A stretch of 64,000 nucleotides of DNA from Meandrina meandrites. Lineage: Eukaryota; Cnidaria; Anthozoa; Scleractinia; Meandrinidae. How positions within the stretch are numbered: position 1 is the first letter of the stretch; the number at the start of each line of letters is the position of its first letter. The notes beneath the pieces are model-generated. The model was not told where the DNA came from and ran no database searches. It saw only the letters and a list, made by a program, of their open reading frames with translations. The stretch is taken from assembly GCA_963693305.1 (NCBI GenBank), contig OY855914.1, forward strand, positions 26,398,972 through 26,462,971. Reading direction: 5' to 3'. The translations under genes and the position numbers were made by a program. Below are positions 21,814 through 36,281 of this stretch, piece by piece.

Positions 21814-22800
21814 TTGTAAAACGGTATCTTGATTTGGACAATATCGGCTGCTGCGGAGTATCCAAGAATGGAATAGCCTGCGTAGCAAGCGTTCCCGTGC
21901 GAACGAACGCGCGAGTAAAGATTCTCGTCGCGCGAAAATTGAGGCGAGAGCAAATCAAAAGCACTATGTGCAACGACTGTTTTTTTTTGGAAGTGGCAAT
22001 GAGCTACTGAACTCGGTCGTAGCGAGGTGTATTTTTCCATAACTGATCCCCTTTATTTTGACAATTTTACTCAAAATTTTGATCCCTGATCCCGCAAAAA
22101 TATTTCGATCCCCCAAGATTCCTTCTTAATATAATTTCGACTCGATGTCAATTTCGTCGTAATAACTATTGGCAACATTCGAGCTGTTTTCCTTTTCTTA
22201 AAAAAAAAAAAACAAAAAAAAAACATAAAAACACAGAATCTCGTTCCTCATATTTCCTTATATTGCTCGTTGGAAATTGTTTCGTTATTCAAGCAATAAA
22301 CCTATTTCTTGTTTGTAAACGTCCCTTTGGGCGAAAACATCATCATCTTTCGGAATCTTCCGAAATGTTCATGTTTCTAGTTTTATCGACGGCCAAAGCC
22401 GAAGTGTAAGAAGCGCAACAAAACCGGACAAGAAAACTCACTAAATGCCCGCTTGTTTACAATAATTTTTCACGGACGAGTACTATTCATGCGGATGTTT
22501 TGCTCGGACGGGCACTACGAACTGATAGTGTCTTTTCGCGGATGAACACTACTGCGTCATGCGATCAATTTAAAACAATCAGAATCGGAGAAAATTTAGC
22601 GGTGAACTATAAGTTAATCAATATCACAATTCGCCTTCCATCCTTCTGCTACTTACTACTTTATCTTACAGACAGTGTACACTCTTCACTTTTTTGTTTC
22701 TATTGCTAGATTCGTTCTGCATGTGGAGTTCAGCAATTAGCTTCCTTTTAATCCTGTCCAGATTGGCTATTACAGGTTGGCTTTTCCCACACATATAGAC
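21814..22800. other. Non-coding stretch 3' of VWA/Cache copy B
   Basis: It holds a TAGCCTGCGTAGC-type MITE end near 21876 and, at about 21812-21870, a fragment similar to the upstream repeats at 49560 and 51870 (ACAATATCGGC). Runs of A lie near 22200. No gene is supported. It probably includes the 3' UTR of copy B, whose stop is at 22819-22821. Confidence 0.5.
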
Positions 22801-22818
22801 ACGTGTTCATACTGGAGG

Positions 22819-25800
22819 TTAATGCTCCATGGCACAATTATAGTATGGGTTTACAGCAGGAGGAGGAGGTGCGGTTGGATGAACTGGTGGTGGGAGTCTG
22901 GAATTTCGAACTGGTGGTGGGAGTCCGGGATTTCTGCGTTTCAACCAGACAATTACGATGAAGACGATAATAGCTAATGCTGTTATTGATCCGATAACAA
23001 TACCAGCGATGGCGCCACCTGACAGCCCTTCGTTTGTCTTCTCTTGTTTACTCGGTTGATCAGTCTTTGCTGAAACAGTGCATGAAGATATTATTGACAA
23101 GCTGAACTTATGATTATTATTACCATTTTATTATATAAACTGTAGTGCTTTAGCGAGTGGTAGCAAATCGAGAAAATGGTATCACACGTGTGGATAAAAA
23201 TGATATCCACACGTGTGATATCATTTTTGACCAATCAGCTGGCAGAGTTTGCCATGTTCCAATGCTCAATGAGCCAAAGTAAATCGATATTAAGTCGAAA
23301 CATCTTCGGATCTTCCTCGGCAATCTTCGGCAATCGTCGGAAAACTTCGGGGGTGGGGGGGGGGGGGGGGGGTGGTTAAAAAATAATGATAATAATACAG
23401 GGTTCCACGACTCTAAATTCACGGTGGGCACCTTCATTCATTTCTTTTTTGTTTTTGATACTGGCAACCTGAAATTTTGCATAAATATAGAACTCGACAT
23501 TCTGAAAAATCTTATGTTTTTTGTTTTGGAAATTTCGAAGTTTCTGGCGGGAAAATGATGTCACAAAGTTGGCGCCAAAATTGTTTTTACACAGTTTGCA
23601 ACATTTCATGACAGATTCCGAAAGAGTATGCCACTGGGATCCTAAAACTAAAAAAAAATTGGCAATGTGTTAATCCAATCAAAAGTTATTGCTAATTGAA
23701 ATTTGGATTTCTTACCATTTTGTTAATTATTAAAAATGAAATGTCAAACTTCAGTGTACCATACCTTTTATTAGGATTAACATATTTCAGATATTTTTTC
23801 AGTTTCTGGATCTTTGTGGCATGCCCTATCAGAAACTGTCATCAAATGTTGCAAAATGTGTAAAATAATTTTGAGGCCCGATTTGTGACGTCATTTTACC
23901 GCCAACAAAATTCGAAATTCGAAAAACAAAAAAACATGCGATTTTTCAAAATGTCGAGTTCTATATTTATGCAAAATTTCAGTTGCCAGTGTCAAAAACA
24001 AAAATAAAAATGAATGAAGGTGAGCGTTGTGCGGTCACTTTGTTCCCACCGTGAATGGTAACAGGACTTAGTGATGTCCAATTCGATCTGTAATTGCAAC
24101 TAACAAAACGTGAGTGTCATTACAAACAGAATTTGGAAATGCGAAGTGCTGTGACAAATTTGTCATATCTAATACAAAATCGAGAAAAAAAAGATATGCA
24201 AATAACGCGAAGCGTTTTATTGATTTAAAATTCGCTCATAAGATGGAGGTACGTTTTATAGACTTTCCTGTCAAAAAAGGTTACTAAATAGGGCCTCGCG
24301 CGGAGATGAAATTAGTCATATTTCATTATTAAAAAGAACACTTACTTTCCTTTCCGCCATAGCAAGTTTCAATGTCAGCGCAATATTTTGTGACAAGAGG
24401 AACATTGTTCTCATCTTTAACGCACCAGGAGCATCCCACAATTCCGTAACAGGAATCCCAATCCGGCTTTGTGTGGCAACGCGGATCAAAGCACTTTGCC
24501 AATCCTGTTGTGGAAGGATCGCTAACTTGTTTAGTATCCAGAACAGCTTCAGGCACTGGGCAAATGGGAATTCTAAAAGCAAATGATAATAACAAAGTAA
24601 GGTTAAATGTGTGCTATTAATGACAACTGGTAACGTTAAATCCTACAGGGAATGTTGATAAATGAAGGAAATTATACATGTATGAAACAAAAAAGAGAGA
24701 GACGAAAAGACACATAGAACGACCGCCGACAAACAGAAAGACAGACAGACAACAAAAACTGGCTTACGTCTAGAATGTGCGCTATTTGAACAATCTTCGC
24801 AAGTGGTATTATGAACTAATTTGTCTTCTTTAGTTTGCCTTACACTTTACTGCTATTAAAATTGCGTTACATAATAGAAATACGAACATCCAGTTTACCC
24901 GCTGACTGGAAACACGTTTCTGCAGTAATGGTAATCAAGTCGTGAAAAGCATGGGCACTGACATGTCAAACCCTGCTTAAGGGAACATTCGCCATCACTG
25001 GAACAGGTGCAAGACTGAGATGGACAGTTTTTTTCTTGCAGTCTGACACCTGGAAATAAAAATACAATATTGCCCAACATTCTATTTACTATTAACGCTA
25101 CCATATTACTGTCAAGATGAAGATGGAGGTCATTTTTGTCAACGTGGTCTTCTTCTCAGCCATCGCCGTCGGGAGTCATCATAATCATTTTCATCGTCAT
25201 TTCTACCGTTTGTCGTCAGCCATGTTTTAGTTTTCTTTGTCGTCCATGTTATCGTCTTCGATTCTATGCCACTAACGTTTTTATTCTACAGATACCATTA
25301 AGACATTTTTCACTACAAATATTAATTTAGTTTGCTTACATAAAAGTTTATTTATTTTCTAGATCCACCTCTGTTTAGCTACTGCGATCGAAGTATAACG
25401 ATTTGTATGTTGCAAGATCTGAAAGTTTTGGGAAAAATCTAATTTGTTGGAGAAAGCTATTCTTTTCTAAATGTAGTGAAAGGAGATAACGTTAACATAC
25501 CTAAAAACACATTGCTTCCATGCACTTGGGAGAGCTGATACTTTTTGCAATGTAGGTCAGTATGCAATGTGTTCACTCCTCGACGTGGAAGCTGAATCTC
25601 GTAGAAAGTTTCCAGTTTAAGCTGCTCCAAATTCCGACATTGCTTTCTCACCATGTATCCCCGTTGTATCAGATCTTCAGCCATGTCCTTTTCTTTCTCG
25701 GTAATGTGAACGTATTCCACTGCTTCAGCAGTTATATCCGGGGATAGGAAATCATCGTGCATAACAAGAAAGCCAGCTTTATCAAGCATAAAACAGCTTT

Positions 25801-28800
25801 TGTTGCTTTGTTTACACTCAGAATAGGTTTCTATCAAGAGCCTATGAATGACATAAATTGCAACACAAATTATAAACAAACTGTTGATGTATTTTCCCGA
25901 AAGTAAACTTAAGTACCAGCCTGTAGCCAGATATCTCAAGAGTGAACTTAAAAAGTTGCCCTTAGACCATTATTCCTGGTAGGAGAAAACTGAATAAAAA
26001 ATAAAGATACAGCAGACAATACGTAAAAATACAAAGAAACAGCGGAGATGATAGATGCCCACCTGTGAAAGTAAGGAAGGGTAAAGTCCGCAGCCATAAC
26101 TCCCATGACGTGATCGTTAGTAGTGTGTGCTTCATTTGCTTTACCGTTGTAAATGGTATGAGCAGCGGTTATCACAACTCCTGCTCCACCAGCATCCATA
26201 TAAGGAGTTGTTAAGGCCACCAATCCAGTGTTACTCTTTGCTGTGTGATACCTAAGGAGAAACGATATTTTAATATTTGATGTCTTAGCCCAAAGAAAGG
26301 GGAAAAAAATCACCGTGACGCTGGAATACAATAGCTGCGGTGTGTAGCTGGTAGCCCCTTTTGCAAAGGCTCTTTAGGCTCGTATGTGATGCAGTGTTTG
26401 TAACGTGCTACACACTACCCTTCGTTGAACTGCACTGGAGTAGCAAATGCAACTAGAGTTCACACACTTCACTTCTGGACTACTACTACACTACACCACA
26501 CCACACCACGTCACACCACACCACACCACACCACACCACACCACACCACACCACACCACACCACACCACACCACACCACACCACACCACACCACACCACA
26601 CTGCACACCACTGGACTGTACTTCACTGTACTACAGTGTGCTACGCCACGCTACACTACGCATCATATCACCTCTAAAACTAATCTCTCAACCGGCACGC
26701 ACCGTATACCTCTCGTCAGTTAAAAACAACAACAACAACAACAAAACAAATAATTTACCATGGTCGTTTTCGTGGGTCATACAACTTTGGTAGCAAAATT
26801 CCAGGCGTCATTCTAAAGACACCATTATCTGTTCCAATGTATCGCCAAACCAGGTACTTTGTATAGTTTCTTGACTCACGAAACCAAATGTCTTCGACCT
26901 TTCCTGTCGCTGCAACTGTATCCCGTATTCCCGGTTTGAATCCAGGATTTGGTGAACTTCTCCTTGTCATGTAAGTCCGGTATGCATTTACAGTAGATGT
27001 CGTTTCATTTAAACCAAGATAGTTCAATGGGTCTGTAAAGGCTTTGGCACTAAATTTTACAACTGCACCTAGAGCAAAAAATGTAATAATATTTACTCTG
27101 AACTGTCTACTCACCACGTGTTTCGATACATCCTATCGATCGATGTGTCGATCGACACAGATACCCACTATAATTGCATTACCTTTCGATGCATATCTGG
27201 AGAAGTAATTACACGGATCTGCATGTTTAATCAAGTCCAAGCGATGGTATAAGAACGTTTGATCTGAAAAAAGAAACACAAAAGAAAGTGCAAATGAATA
27301 TCACTTAGCGGCGCTAGTTGCCAGCAGACGTGATCGGAAATCAAAGTATCAAAGTAAATCAGAAATGAATAATTAATACTCTTTTAAGTAAATAAATCCG
27401 GCTGAATGTGTGTTTGTGCCGGATTGAAGAAAAACACATGTCCGTTTCAACAAGAAACTTGCAAGGCAGTGTAACTGAAATTAACATTTTCGAATTTCCA
27501 TACTTAAGGAAATTGCCTGTTCTGCTAGTGCCTCATCAGTATCGCCAACAGGAACTACAATTCCAATAGCAAAGCTTGTTTCCGGAACAGATTTCCAGTG
27601 GTACGTCGAATTCAACTCTTCAACTGAAACTCCTTCTGCAACTTTGCCACCACGAGCTATAAATTGGTTTGACGCAAACGTTTTCTGTCCATCTTCGCCT
27701 CTATAGGACAAGGAAAGTAGAGGATAAAATTGCTGAATACTTAAAAAATATATAAACTGGCTTAGAAAGAGGTCATTTACTGTTACTTTTTGTCCGTCGA
27801 GAGCGAAATTACTTCGAAAGTTGTTGAAAGCTTCCCAAGTAACTGAACATTTTCAAAATGTCAAGGTTCACCTGAATACTCACGAAGATAACCGAAGATC
27901 ACCGAATGTTTTCTAACGGAATCCTAAAGCACCAAATTTTTACAACGTATATTTTAAATGCAATGTAAGACAAACCTTACAATAGATGCGATTACGTCAC
28001 CAAACTCTGGCTCAGGTTCCAAGGCGGCTATGTCCATAAAAATGGGGTCTTCGAAGGCGTCTGATGGAGCGGGCAGGAGGGGATGTATCATGGCCCTTCC
28101 AAAACTATTCACCATAAAAGCATAACTGGCTTGACCTTTTTGAAAGTAAGTTATTTGGGATTGAATTCCTTCCATGCTAATGTCAGTCCCCACCACACCA
28201 ATGAACTTGTTGTCGTAATAGCAAGGAAGTGCAATTGTGGTCAGCAAGCCTTAAAAACAATATAGTAGAAAAAATATTATTCGTTAATATTGACTCTCTT
28301 CCTTGTACTGACGTCTTGCCTTTCAGTCACATGCACAGCCGCAGTGTATCTCGGTTTCCATAGCACCCAGGAGTTGCGACCTCTCCTGGGTAAAATGCTA
28401 GTGCAACGCCAGATTACTTAATATTGCTAAGTGGAGAGAGGTGCTGGGAGAGTAAATGTACGCGAACGTAACGCAGTGACTCTAGGCTCGATTACTAGCA
28501 GCTGTTCGGGGAATGAGCGCGGGGAGGAGAGAGCGGCTGAAATCAAGCCTACAGTAACACTGGCAAGTGCTCTTACGCGAACCGCACGGTCCGAGGTTCA
28601 ACACCTTAACCTTTAGGCCACTACGAGCTTATCAAAAGGAGGGTTTCTACCTTAGTAACAATTTACAAGAGTTTTTAACTTACCAAGTCCGGCAGCATCT
28701 ATATAAGGGACAGAGATTATGGGCTTGCTCCTTTCCGTATTTTTCGAAAAGAAGTCGTAGTAGGTTGCCATGACGCTCCGTAGATTATCTGTGTCTGAGA

Positions 28801-31800
28801 CGGTTGTAAACTTCCCAGCCTGGAAAACAGCACGCGCATTGTAAGTATAATCGGAGAGAAAAGACGGTGGGAAAGAAAAAGAAAGAGGTGAACGAGGAGA
28901 AAGAAAAGAAGAAGATAAGGAGACGGCTGAAAAGGAAAACGTGAACGTAAAGAAGAACGAGACCGAGAATGGGAAGAACGAAAAACTGGAATGGCCATAG
29001 AATATGCAGAAAAAAAGAAATTGACTTACAATTACACCACTGGACTTTGACACACCGTAAGATGTGCCATCTTGGTTTGCGATGTCTAGAAGAATCTTAT
29101 GATTTACCAGCATTCCATACGTCATGATTACTACTTTATTGTGCAGCTCTTCATTTTTGTCCTTGATTGTTTGCATGATGCTTGCTTTATCGTCACTAGG
29201 AGTACCGTCAGTTAAAAACATTATAACCATATTCCGAGTACTACCTTGACCAAGGTAGGATGTTTTCAGTAAGCGGAAAGCGGCTTGGAAAGCGTGTACG
29301 TAATTAGTCACTCCTGAAGCAAAACAAAAAGACAACACTTCATAGTTGCAAGCAATGAAAAATAAAGCTGCTCAATCGCACATGTAAGAGCAAAATTCTC
29401 CGACTTCTCTACTGAACTTATGTCAAAAACTTAGCATTTCCTGGCATTTTCCTGATATTGAAACAGAGCAAAAACCTTCCCGCAATTTTTCCCCGACCCA
29501 TGGAAAGTGGAAATGCTCTGGCTTACCCTCCTTTCGGGAGGGTACAGCTTGAGACCTTGGTGTAGTAACTTGAGAGCTCTTATCAAATTAGAGAACCTGT
29601 TTTGAAATCTTACCTTGACCTTTAAGACTTGCCAGAAAACCTTTCAAGTACTTTATATTAAAAGGCGTGGCATCGGCTAAACGATCGCTAAAACAAGTTT
29701 TGCCGTCTTTGTCGTAATTTCCCGGAGTCGAGGCAAACGTACTAAAGGACACCATTCCAATCTGAAACGGTAATAACACCGGTAATTTTCACAAATACAG
29801 ATTGTGGTGAATTTCACTGTTAAATTAAAAAAAATATTATACGGATTTCGGCAAGGCTATTCATCAAAATAAAAACAAAACTGACGATGAGCGGCAAGGC
29901 CAACATTCTTTGTTATAATCCGTTGTTTTCAAGTTATCTGCCGTTGTTGTTTGATCTTTCATTTAGTGCATCACTTCAAAATCCATGGCTTCCGAATCCC
30001 GTTTTTGATTACTTCCAATTTAACACTACATCATCCAAGTCGTTCTCTGACTTTGGATACCATTCAACTTACAACTTATGTTTTAGAGAGTTTTGGCACG
30101 CTACATTTTCTAACTACTATTTTTTAGCGCAAAATTCCCCCGATCATCAGCACGGATAACACGCATCGATGATAAGCTCTCCTGAAAATAGATCCATTAG
30201 TATTAGAAACTTTTAACGCTCACTCTGTCTCTTGGATTCATTGTATTAAGAACTGTATTAGCTGCCTCTTTAGTAACGTTCAGACGAGTGGCGCTCATTG
30301 ATCCACTTGTATCGATAACAAGAACAACATCCTTAGGATTTGGCGTAGCAGTTTCCACGTACCAGGGCCTGACGCGAGGATCGTAACTGGAACAGGGAGC
30401 TTTATCCTCAAAAGCGGGAAACATTGTCAACATTCCTTCCTCTGAACCAAAGTATTGCCACTTGATAAAAGGATAATCATTAAGCATTTGCTTCATTTCG
30501 TTTACAAACAAATTGTCCAGGTAACGGCGATTAGATTGGGCACCTCCTGAGACTTTAACGCAAGCTTGCTCGAGGTCCACTCTTTGGTGAAATCTGGAAT
30601 CATATTCCAGATTGTCGTAATTATCCTTTGATTTGCAACATTCCCACTGCCGAGAGTACGGTGGAGATCTTCCATATGAATCTTCCACGGCCTTTTTTAG
30701 TTTTCGCACTACATTAAATCTCTCCTTGAATTTATCAGCAATATTATCAGTTAGCGAAAGTATAACTGATGTTCCGTTTACTGCCTCCTCATCAAATCGA
30801 AGTTTATCAATTTTTTCCTGCAAATGGAAAAACGAATGTATGATTTGCATACATACATACATATATACATACAGTACATACATGCATAGACTTTATTTCT
30901 TCTCAAATTTTAGAGTAGCTTGTAATAGCATTAATATTTGTGTATTATTAATATCAGTATATTAATGTTATTAATATTAGTAGCTAATATCTTCTTATCC
31001 TGGGGCCGATATCTCCCCAGTACGGTCCAGGACAAGCTTTATCCAAACGAGATTTATTATGGGCGAATTTGGACGATACGACTTTGTCTACAATTATCAC
31101 ATGCAACAAGCTTACGTCATGACTACAACACGAATCGCGTCATATAAATAATCTAACACATCCTTAGGAGACAAGCGCGCGTGTAAATGGTCCTACGTCA
31201 TGTCGCAGCAGTAAGGCACTACCTCTCTGGAACCTCGATTTTCATTCGCCCGCTGTAAACACTACCTCTATTGTTATTCAGGGCTAGGGGCATTGTTATG
31301 AGCTGTTATCTATTGTTTAAAGAACCAATGAAGTATCTCGTTCCGAGAGGTAGTGGGCGACCCTGTCGCAGGCCTATCGTAGGATTGTAAATTGGCCCTT
31401 ACACGAAGTCCTGATGAAACTTATGGTATAACTTTATTAATTGCAGTTTAATTAAGCTGTCTTTTTGGTTGGTTTCATGATCAGTACTGTAATAGGCTAC
31501 GTGAAGCCATTTGCTTGACCACGATGTCTGTTAAACAAACCACTACACTTGCTCGTACTGTAGGAACGGTTATTCGTTTTATTAATTATAAAGAATGGTC
31601 TGGGAGGGACGTTGCTAATGTCTCGAAAACTACTTATTTCTAATCCAATATTATCTTGCTCTTAAACATGTTAAGAGCGAATTTTTCTGAAGACCGCGTG
31701 AAATCGGAAAAATGTGGCACATGCTTACAAAATCAACTACCTTTATTTTTTGCTCACAGATACCCTATGGTGAGTCAATAAACGTGGTGAATTTTTTTTG

Positions 31801-34800
31801 TTCAAATCTATTTTTATTTTCGAGAAAATACTAAAAAACTGAAACGAGCGCCCGCCGCCATAAAATGCCCGAAACGAAAGCGACGAGCATGGCCTCAAGA
31901 ACTTTGCTCCTCAAAGGCGCAAAAGGAAGCAGGCCTTTCTCAAATTTGGACTTTTGTACAGGAAGCATAAACAAATGATTTGAGTCTAATAACTTGACAA
32001 TTAACTAAACTTTGAATTCCAGGCGGGTATTTGAAAATCACCATTTTTTGATTGTTTGCAGATTTCATTTTGGAGCAGTTTTTCATGAAACACTTTTCCT
32101 ATGCGGTATAACTCAGAATCACTTGAGATTAAGGCTTTGATAAGTAGAAATGATGTCCTTTTTAAGGATATAAAAAATTGCTTGGGGCTTTTAATTTCAG
32201 CCAAGAAATAGCCTGTTGCATTTCGAGGAAATCACAACAGCGACTAATGTCAAACGGCAAATAATCGAATTACGCGGTATGCTTTCTTTTTAACGAAGCC
32301 AAAATTCGAACAAAATCTTATCGTTTAGCTCCATACTAGATGAAGTATTTAATGTTTTACTCTTACCTCGCAAAAGCAGCGTTTGAACATTGGTTTTTAC
32401 CCTTCTTTCGTCGGCAAATTGCTTTATCCCATGGGCAAGCGGCTATGTTACTAATTACACAATCAGTCTCTGTTCGCAGAACTCCCGTTTGCATCGTATT
32501 TCTTGACAATTTTAACTGTATGTCAACTTCCGTACAGCCGTTCATACAAGAGACTTGATAGCACGGTGAACAGATGCACTTAAACGAAGTTTAGAGCCCC
32601 AAATGGTACATAGATATTCAAAGAACGGTTTCGTGACATAACTCGTGGACCCTCGTGTTTGTCACGCAATGAGAGACTGCTACAACATGAACTCCCGGGG
32701 GGCTGGAGGTGTGGGTACTGTGCGGTGGGAGGATCTCCCCATAGGTGCTTGAATTTTTTTCAGACTTGAGGCTTATAAACGTAGGATCTCACGAGTTGGA
32801 GTATGGGAAAGGGTAAGGAAAGCTGTTATTTAGGTACCGTAATGATTCGATTTAGCGCCCTCCTTCCAATAAGCGCCCCCTTCCGAATAAGCGCCCCCCC
32901 ATAGAATGTGTTTTTGTAAATAAGCGCCCCCATTCTAATAAGCGCCCACATTCTTACAGTTTTTGTTATTATGTACCGTGGATAAACTCGTGAACATTCA
33001 CCGTACCGTACATGTATATATCTACTGCTAAAATGAACAATTCTTTTAAAAGTAACTGAATTTTCAACAATTTGTTACTGTTACAGTTTCTGTCATTGTT
33101 AGTTATTTTAATATTCATAAAAGTTTTACTTTTAAACATTTGGTCGATTTTCAAAAAATTAAATAAGCGCCCTGTCTCGAATAAGCGCCCTCCCTTGAGG
33201 TGCCAAAAGTAAATAAGCGCCCCGGGCGCTAAATCGAGTCATTACGGTATGTGAAATGCTTTTCAAACAGACCCAGCAAACTGTTGTTTCATGTAAGTAT
33301 TTTAGGGGGGTATTAAAGCTTTGTGAGAAGTAATAAAGTTATACGCAACTAGATTGGCACTATGTTTTTCAACTGAATGCAAAACTGCAGAAATCCAAAA
33401 CCTTGTAGGGTCGTTTTGTTTCTGTACCATTAGTGTTCCCGCTGCCCAGATGTTGTAGTAATTTCCTTGGCGTAAATGTAGCTTAGTCCGATCCCAACTA
33501 AACGATAACTTCATTCTTAGTAGCTTTATTTTGAGGATTTCGTATTTGCGAAGTTTGTATTGAACATCATGATGGTTGCCACTTACGCAGTAGTCGATCA
33601 ACCTCTACCCTCAATCCTGTTAAAAAATGTAAGCGAGCAGTTTTCTCCCGTTCCCTTGCACGACCGCATGTGCAATCTCTCACTCGGTCATAAAAAAGTC
33701 GCTCCGCTCTTAACCACTCCAGTTTCCCTTTTTTTATTCCAAACCAATAGCAAGGATCTACAGACTTGAAAATGAGCACTGCATCTAGAACCAACTAATT
33801 TCTTAGTCATTGTCATAGTCATAGTCATGTCTTGAATACAAAATTACAGTAATTTGTGCAGGCTTTTCATTCCTGTTGAAATGATTTCAAACTTCGTATC
33901 CAGAATTCCATTCAAAAGATGGTAATGCTAGTCGGAACCCCAAACGGACATCAATCTGGGCGTGGGTTCAAGCTTTCTTGCTTGATCCCTGGAAGATACC
34001 ATTTTCTAAGCCAAATTGTTCTAGCCTGCCAACAAAGCACGATAGCGTTTTTTTCTCTACCTGCAATTCTAAACGAAGCCTTGACGGCTAAACTTACTGG
34101 CGTCCTGTCCTGAACAATAAGTGAGACCAAAATCTGAGCGAGAAGACGAGCATTCCTATCATCTGTTAATATGGGACTTCCCGTCCCCGACTCCATTACG
34201 TAGAGGAATGTCATAAATGCTTTCACATTTTCAGTTTCAGCGTGCGTTTTAGGGGGGCATTCAAACTTGTCAGTACGCGAGCGCACTTAAAACAACAGCA
34301 CAACATAAAAGATGCGTGATGACCTTTGCCTTTCACATAACTCTCCGGAGTTATATGTACAGCCGCTCAGCCAGTTTGTGTGCCGAGATATCCTTTTCAC
34401 ATGAGCGCAGAGGGAGTATAACGGAACCTTTTTCTGCAACTCGACTTCGCCTATCTTGGGAGCAGTATCCCCAACTAGTCTTTGAAAAGAACAATTGATC
34501 TCCATTCTGTAATCTGTAAAATTCTGCATTCAGTAAAAACAGCGATAAGCCAAAACCCGTTCTTGTTTGCTTAAGGAACTTTGAATGGCGCGACGCTCAT
34601 TATATTGTTGGAACTGCGTCTAATCTAATTTATTTTCCGTTTCTTTCACAAATTGATCTGCTAACAAGCTCTCGGGTATTTTAGAATGCTATTTCCACTT
34701 TTCTCCAGACAAAACATATATAATCCGTGCCAGGCCATGACGAAACAGCAGTGCAACAATGCGTTGAAACTGCTCCGAAAAAGAAACGAAACAGCAGTAA

Positions 34801-36228
34801 CTTCGAAAAAAAAAAGAACAGTTGCAGTACTCCGTAAAAAAACAACAACGACAACAGTTACTCGGTGAACCGTCCCCATTTTAGGTTTGATAAATTTACC
34901 GGTTTCCCAATAATTGACTTCATATATGTTTTTGCATATGCTTTTTTAAAAGTGTTTTGCCAGCAACACCTAAAATTTATCTCTAGTCCTCTAAATATAA
35001 CGCCAATCAAAATATAAAAGGCAAATTAATCGAATCTGTAACCGAGCCTCCTCTCGAGTGACATGTCATTGCGTGACAGAACAATGAGCGAAAAGTCAAG
35101 ATCAAAGCGCCATTTTCGCTTTTATTGATCTCCTGCACTGATTACAACGGTCAAAACGCTTTTTGAGAAAAGTAAAAACAAGTCCCTTGTATTAAGTGGC
35201 CGTTTTAACTAGAATGTGGTTGGAACTGTCAAGCAATGCGATGTTTCCTGCAAGAACCTTCCGGAACAGTTTTTAATGGTGAACTGAATTCTGAATGTGC
35301 GATTTGGGAAACACCGTCCAAGTGCTAATGAAGTATTTCAAACAAAAGTAGGATATACATATCTTCAACGAATTGTTTCACCAGGTAAGCTAAATATATT
35401 GAGTTTCTGATCTAGTATGGTGCTAAGCAGTAAGATTTTGTTGGAATTTTGGCTTTGAGAAACGAAAGCGTAATTCGATTCTTTGCGGTTGTTGACAAGT
35501 CGGTGTTGTGATTTCGTCCAAATGGAAAGGGCTAGTTCTTGGTGGTTATTAAAAGCCCCAGGCTAATTTTTATGCCATTAAAAAGAACATCATTTCCACT
35601 TATCAAAGACCAAATCTTAAGTGATTCTGAGTTATACCGCATAGGAAAAGTGTTTCTTGAAAAACTGCTCCAAAATGTGATTTTTAATCAATCATATTTT
35701 AGCGATTTTCAAACAGGCTCCAGAAAGTCAAATTTGCCTTAATAATCCTGTTGCCTTAGGCTCAAATCATTTTTAATGCCTCCTTTACAAATATAGAAAC
35801 TTAAGAAAAGCGTGCTTTATTCTGCGCTTTTGAGCAGCAAAGTTCTTGTGCTCTTACTCGAGCTATGAATTTCGACCATTTTATGGCTGTCGGCGCTCGT
35901 TACAGTTTTTGAGAATTTTCTGCAAAATAAAAATAGCTTTGGAAAAACAAAATGCACCACGTTGATTGACTGACCATAAGGTATCTCTGAATTAAATATG
36001 AAAGTAGTGTTTTTTTTCATCATGTGCCACTTCCCACTCGGCCATGGAAAAAAGTCGCTCTTAAGTCCTTGCTTCAAATGTGAACAAAATAACCTTTCAC
36101 TAGCGGAAGATTGTTAAAAGGCCTAAAACTCTGGACGAACGTTGAGAAAGAACGTTCAAAGAAAACGTAACCAACAAATCTTGGGTTCATGGAAACAATA
36201 AATAATTCCATTAGCAAAAATGTACTTT

Positions 36229-36281
<53 letters not shown>

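Noticed and set aside
26425..26793. Thr/His-rich frames
   Set aside because: Translations of the ACACC microsatellite.
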